This document shows positions 5,955 through 6,877 of a stretch of 6,877 nucleotides of DNA, piece after piece (the stretch's first letter is position 1; the number at the start of each line of letters is the position of its first letter). The notes under the pieces are model-generated. The model saw nothing but the letters and a program-made list of their open reading frames with translations. It was not told the DNA's origin and made no database searches. The stretch covers positions 1 through 6,877 of the forward strand of contig JADFGB010000057.1 in NCBI GenBank assembly GCA_022567875.1. Reading direction: 5' to 3'. The position numbers and the translations under genes are program-made. Source of the stretch: Bacteroidota bacterium (GTDB lineage Bacteria; Bacteroidota; Ignavibacteria; Ignavibacteriales; Ignavibacteriaceae).

Positions 5955-6610
5955 CTATAAAAAATTACGCCCAGTAACTACATCATAATTTCCGACCGTT
6001 AGATCGTCACTTGTTTTTACTTGTGAATTGTATTGTTTCTCAAGTGACATTTTCCATAAATAAAACTGGGAGAATGTATGCTTGACCTTATTAATCAATG
6101 TCATATAGGAGCCGCTTGTTTCAAAGTTTGAAGCATCTTCTTTACAATCCCAAATAGTTATGGATAAAAAATCTTCATTATTATTTATACTATGTGTTAA
6201 GAAAGCATATCTACAGCCTTTTGTTTCACGGAAAGCAGGAATAATTGTTTCGGCATAAATCTTTTTAAATTCATCCATTTTATTTCCCTGAACTTTTATA
6301 GAAACAATCCTTACAAACATTTTATTATTGTTCACTTCTATTTTTTTTGCTTCTTCTTTTTGAACATCGATAACATATTTTTTAGCTGCCGGTATTTCGA
6401 TATCCTTCAAATAATTTATTTCCATATCTTCAGAAAGTTGAATTTTCCATTCTGAAGAATCTGAAAGATATGGCTTTGCCTGGTCTAGTAATTCTTGAAA
6501 AGTGCTGCTGTTTTCATAGTCTTCGGCGTGTTTTTGTGTTTGCCAAAAGGTCAATGAAATAAATTCATTTTCTTCAGGTTTACTTTTAATTGGAGCAGAC
6601 GCATAAACAT
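5955..6610 (-). pseudogene. Two-domain ABM-like protein gene with deleted and frameshifted first domain
   Basis: ABM-fold proteins are small ferredoxin-like dimers that include quinone or heme monooxygenases, but many have no known reaction. The intact 3' frame, 199 residues from a TTG at 6552-6554, holds the back half of ABM domain 1 (FWQTQKHAEDYENSSTF to SSEWKIQLSEDMEI), a linker, a complete ABM domain 2 (about 79-173; MFVRIVSIKV, ETKGCRYAFLTHS, LSITIWD) and the tail VGNYDVVTGRNFL. The missing front is found in another frame: an ATG at 6608-6610 with AGGAGAG 7 nt upstream encodes MFMRLLQLKVNLKKMN, aligning residue for residue with the start of domain 2. It stops at TGA 6551-6553. Joining the two frames near 6580 leaves domain 1 about 34 residues short relative to domain 2, implying loss of about 103 nt. 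The frame A stop and the TTG overlap (TTGA), so a restart could still make the 199-aa product. It may be a pseudogene, or an assembly error. Confidence 0.75.
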
Positions 6611-6617
6611 GATGTAT

Positions 6618-6624
6618 CTCTCCT
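6618..6624 (-). promoter_or_regulatory. Ribosome binding site of the original ABM gene start
   Basis: AGGAGAG lies 7 nt before the ATG at 6608-6610. It marks that ATG, rather than the downstream TTG at 6554, as the ancestral start. No comparable site precedes the TTG. The stretch from 6625 to 6738, up to the phosphatase stop, is AT-rich and shows no promoter or terminator I could support. Confidence 0.7.
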
Positions 6625-6738
6625 ATATTTTTAATGGAATTTGAAATTTTAATTTATGTAGATTTGAATATTATTTTATCCCTTTAGACTAACTAGTAAA
6701 ATAAATACAGTATTCAATTCATTATATTTAATAATTCT

Positions 6739-6877
6739 TTAATCTCTTTTTATAACAATAATTGTCATATCATCCATTTGCGGTTGACCAGCTGCAAAAT
6801 TATTTACTTCATTTATAATCAGATCAATAAGTACTTCAGGGTTTTTGGATTTATTTTTCAAAAGTAGTTCTAACAAT
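6739..6877 (-). CDS. C-terminus of a PP2C/SpoIIE-type (RsbU-like) protein phosphatase, partial
   Basis: Only the last 45 codons are inside the window; the 5' part lies beyond the right edge. The peptide reads LLELLLKNKSKNPEVLIDLI, then INEVNNFAAGQPQMDDMTIIVIKRD, then TAA. The ending '.G..Q.DDMT(I/L)(I/V)V(I/L)' is the signature C-terminus of SpoIIE/PPM Ser/Thr phosphatases, in which the aspartates of DDMT contribute to the metal site. Such proteins dephosphorylate Ser/Thr on anti-sigma-antagonist-type or kinase-phosphorylated targets and often carry N-terminal GAF, PAS or response-regulator domains; none can be seen here. It is the first gene of this same-strand cluster in transcription order. 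Pairing with the downstream kinases is plausible but inferred from position. Confidence 0.85.
   Translation of the reverse strand, partial: LLELLLKNKSKNPEVLIDLIINEVNNFAAGQPQMDDMTIIVIKRD

Noticed and set aside
6597..6653. Upstream in-frame extension of the ABM frame reading HHVYASAPIKS, resembling the YAFLTHS segment of domain 2
   Set aside because: No ATG, GTG or TTG exists in that frame upstream of 6554, and the conserved TKGC-type residues before YA are missing. The other frame has a Shine-Dalgarno, an ATG and a better residue-for-residue match, so the YA resemblance is probably chance.

Overview
The window is an AT-rich bacterial segment whose recognisable genes all lie on the minus strand. 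They encode Ser/Thr-kinase signalling proteins and small accessory proteins. The protein types suggest a member of the Ignavibacteria/Chlorobi or wider FCB group: Hanks-type kinases starting MIGKTI..Y.I...GEGGMG fused to a TolB/WD40-like propeller or to a TolB-N/FlgO-like domain plus TPRs, a double-ABM-domain protein, and a SpoIIE-type phosphatase. This placement is an inference from family resemblance; no marker gene is present.

Reading in the direction of transcription (right to left): the window opens inside the 3' end of a PP2C/SpoIIE-type phosphatase gene (6739-6877). Next is a two-domain antibiotic-biosynthesis-monooxygenase-like (ABM) gene whose first domain is broken (5955-6610). After an intergenic hairpin comes a 43-codon stub resembling a kinase N-terminus (5699-5830), which overlaps the start of a 709-aa soluble kinase-TolB_N-TPR protein (3573-5702). 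A second, 48-codon stub (3408-3554) overlaps the start of a 906-aa membrane-spanning kinase with a predicted extracytoplasmic beta-propeller (691-3411). A 112-aa protein of unknown function (341-679) follows 11 nt downstream. A hairpin/U-tract terminator overlaps its stop codon. The last ~340 bases hold an AT-rich degenerate direct repeat (159-300) and a GC-richer plus-strand reading frame truncated by the window edge (2-127).

The short spacings (18 nt, 11 nt, and 4-nt stop/start overlaps) and the single terminator suggest that the kinases and the 112-aa gene are co-transcribed. A phosphatase upstream of two kinases is consistent with a phospho-signalling locus, but no substrate is evident.

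The most unusual structure is the repeated module 'kinase N-terminal stub + GC-rich palindromes + ATGA overlap + full kinase', present twice. Each stub encodes MIGKTI-RR(S/G)G-LHY(K/E)II.KLGE, carries a 12-nt palindromic insert at the identical codon position, then runs into a larger GC-rich inverted repeat and terminates on the start codon of an intact kinase. Other points are a roughly 103-nt deletion with frameshift in the ABM gene, a C8 tract just after the catalytic-lysine codon of the 709-aa kinase, and an A8G slippery tract at its kinase/TolB_N junction.
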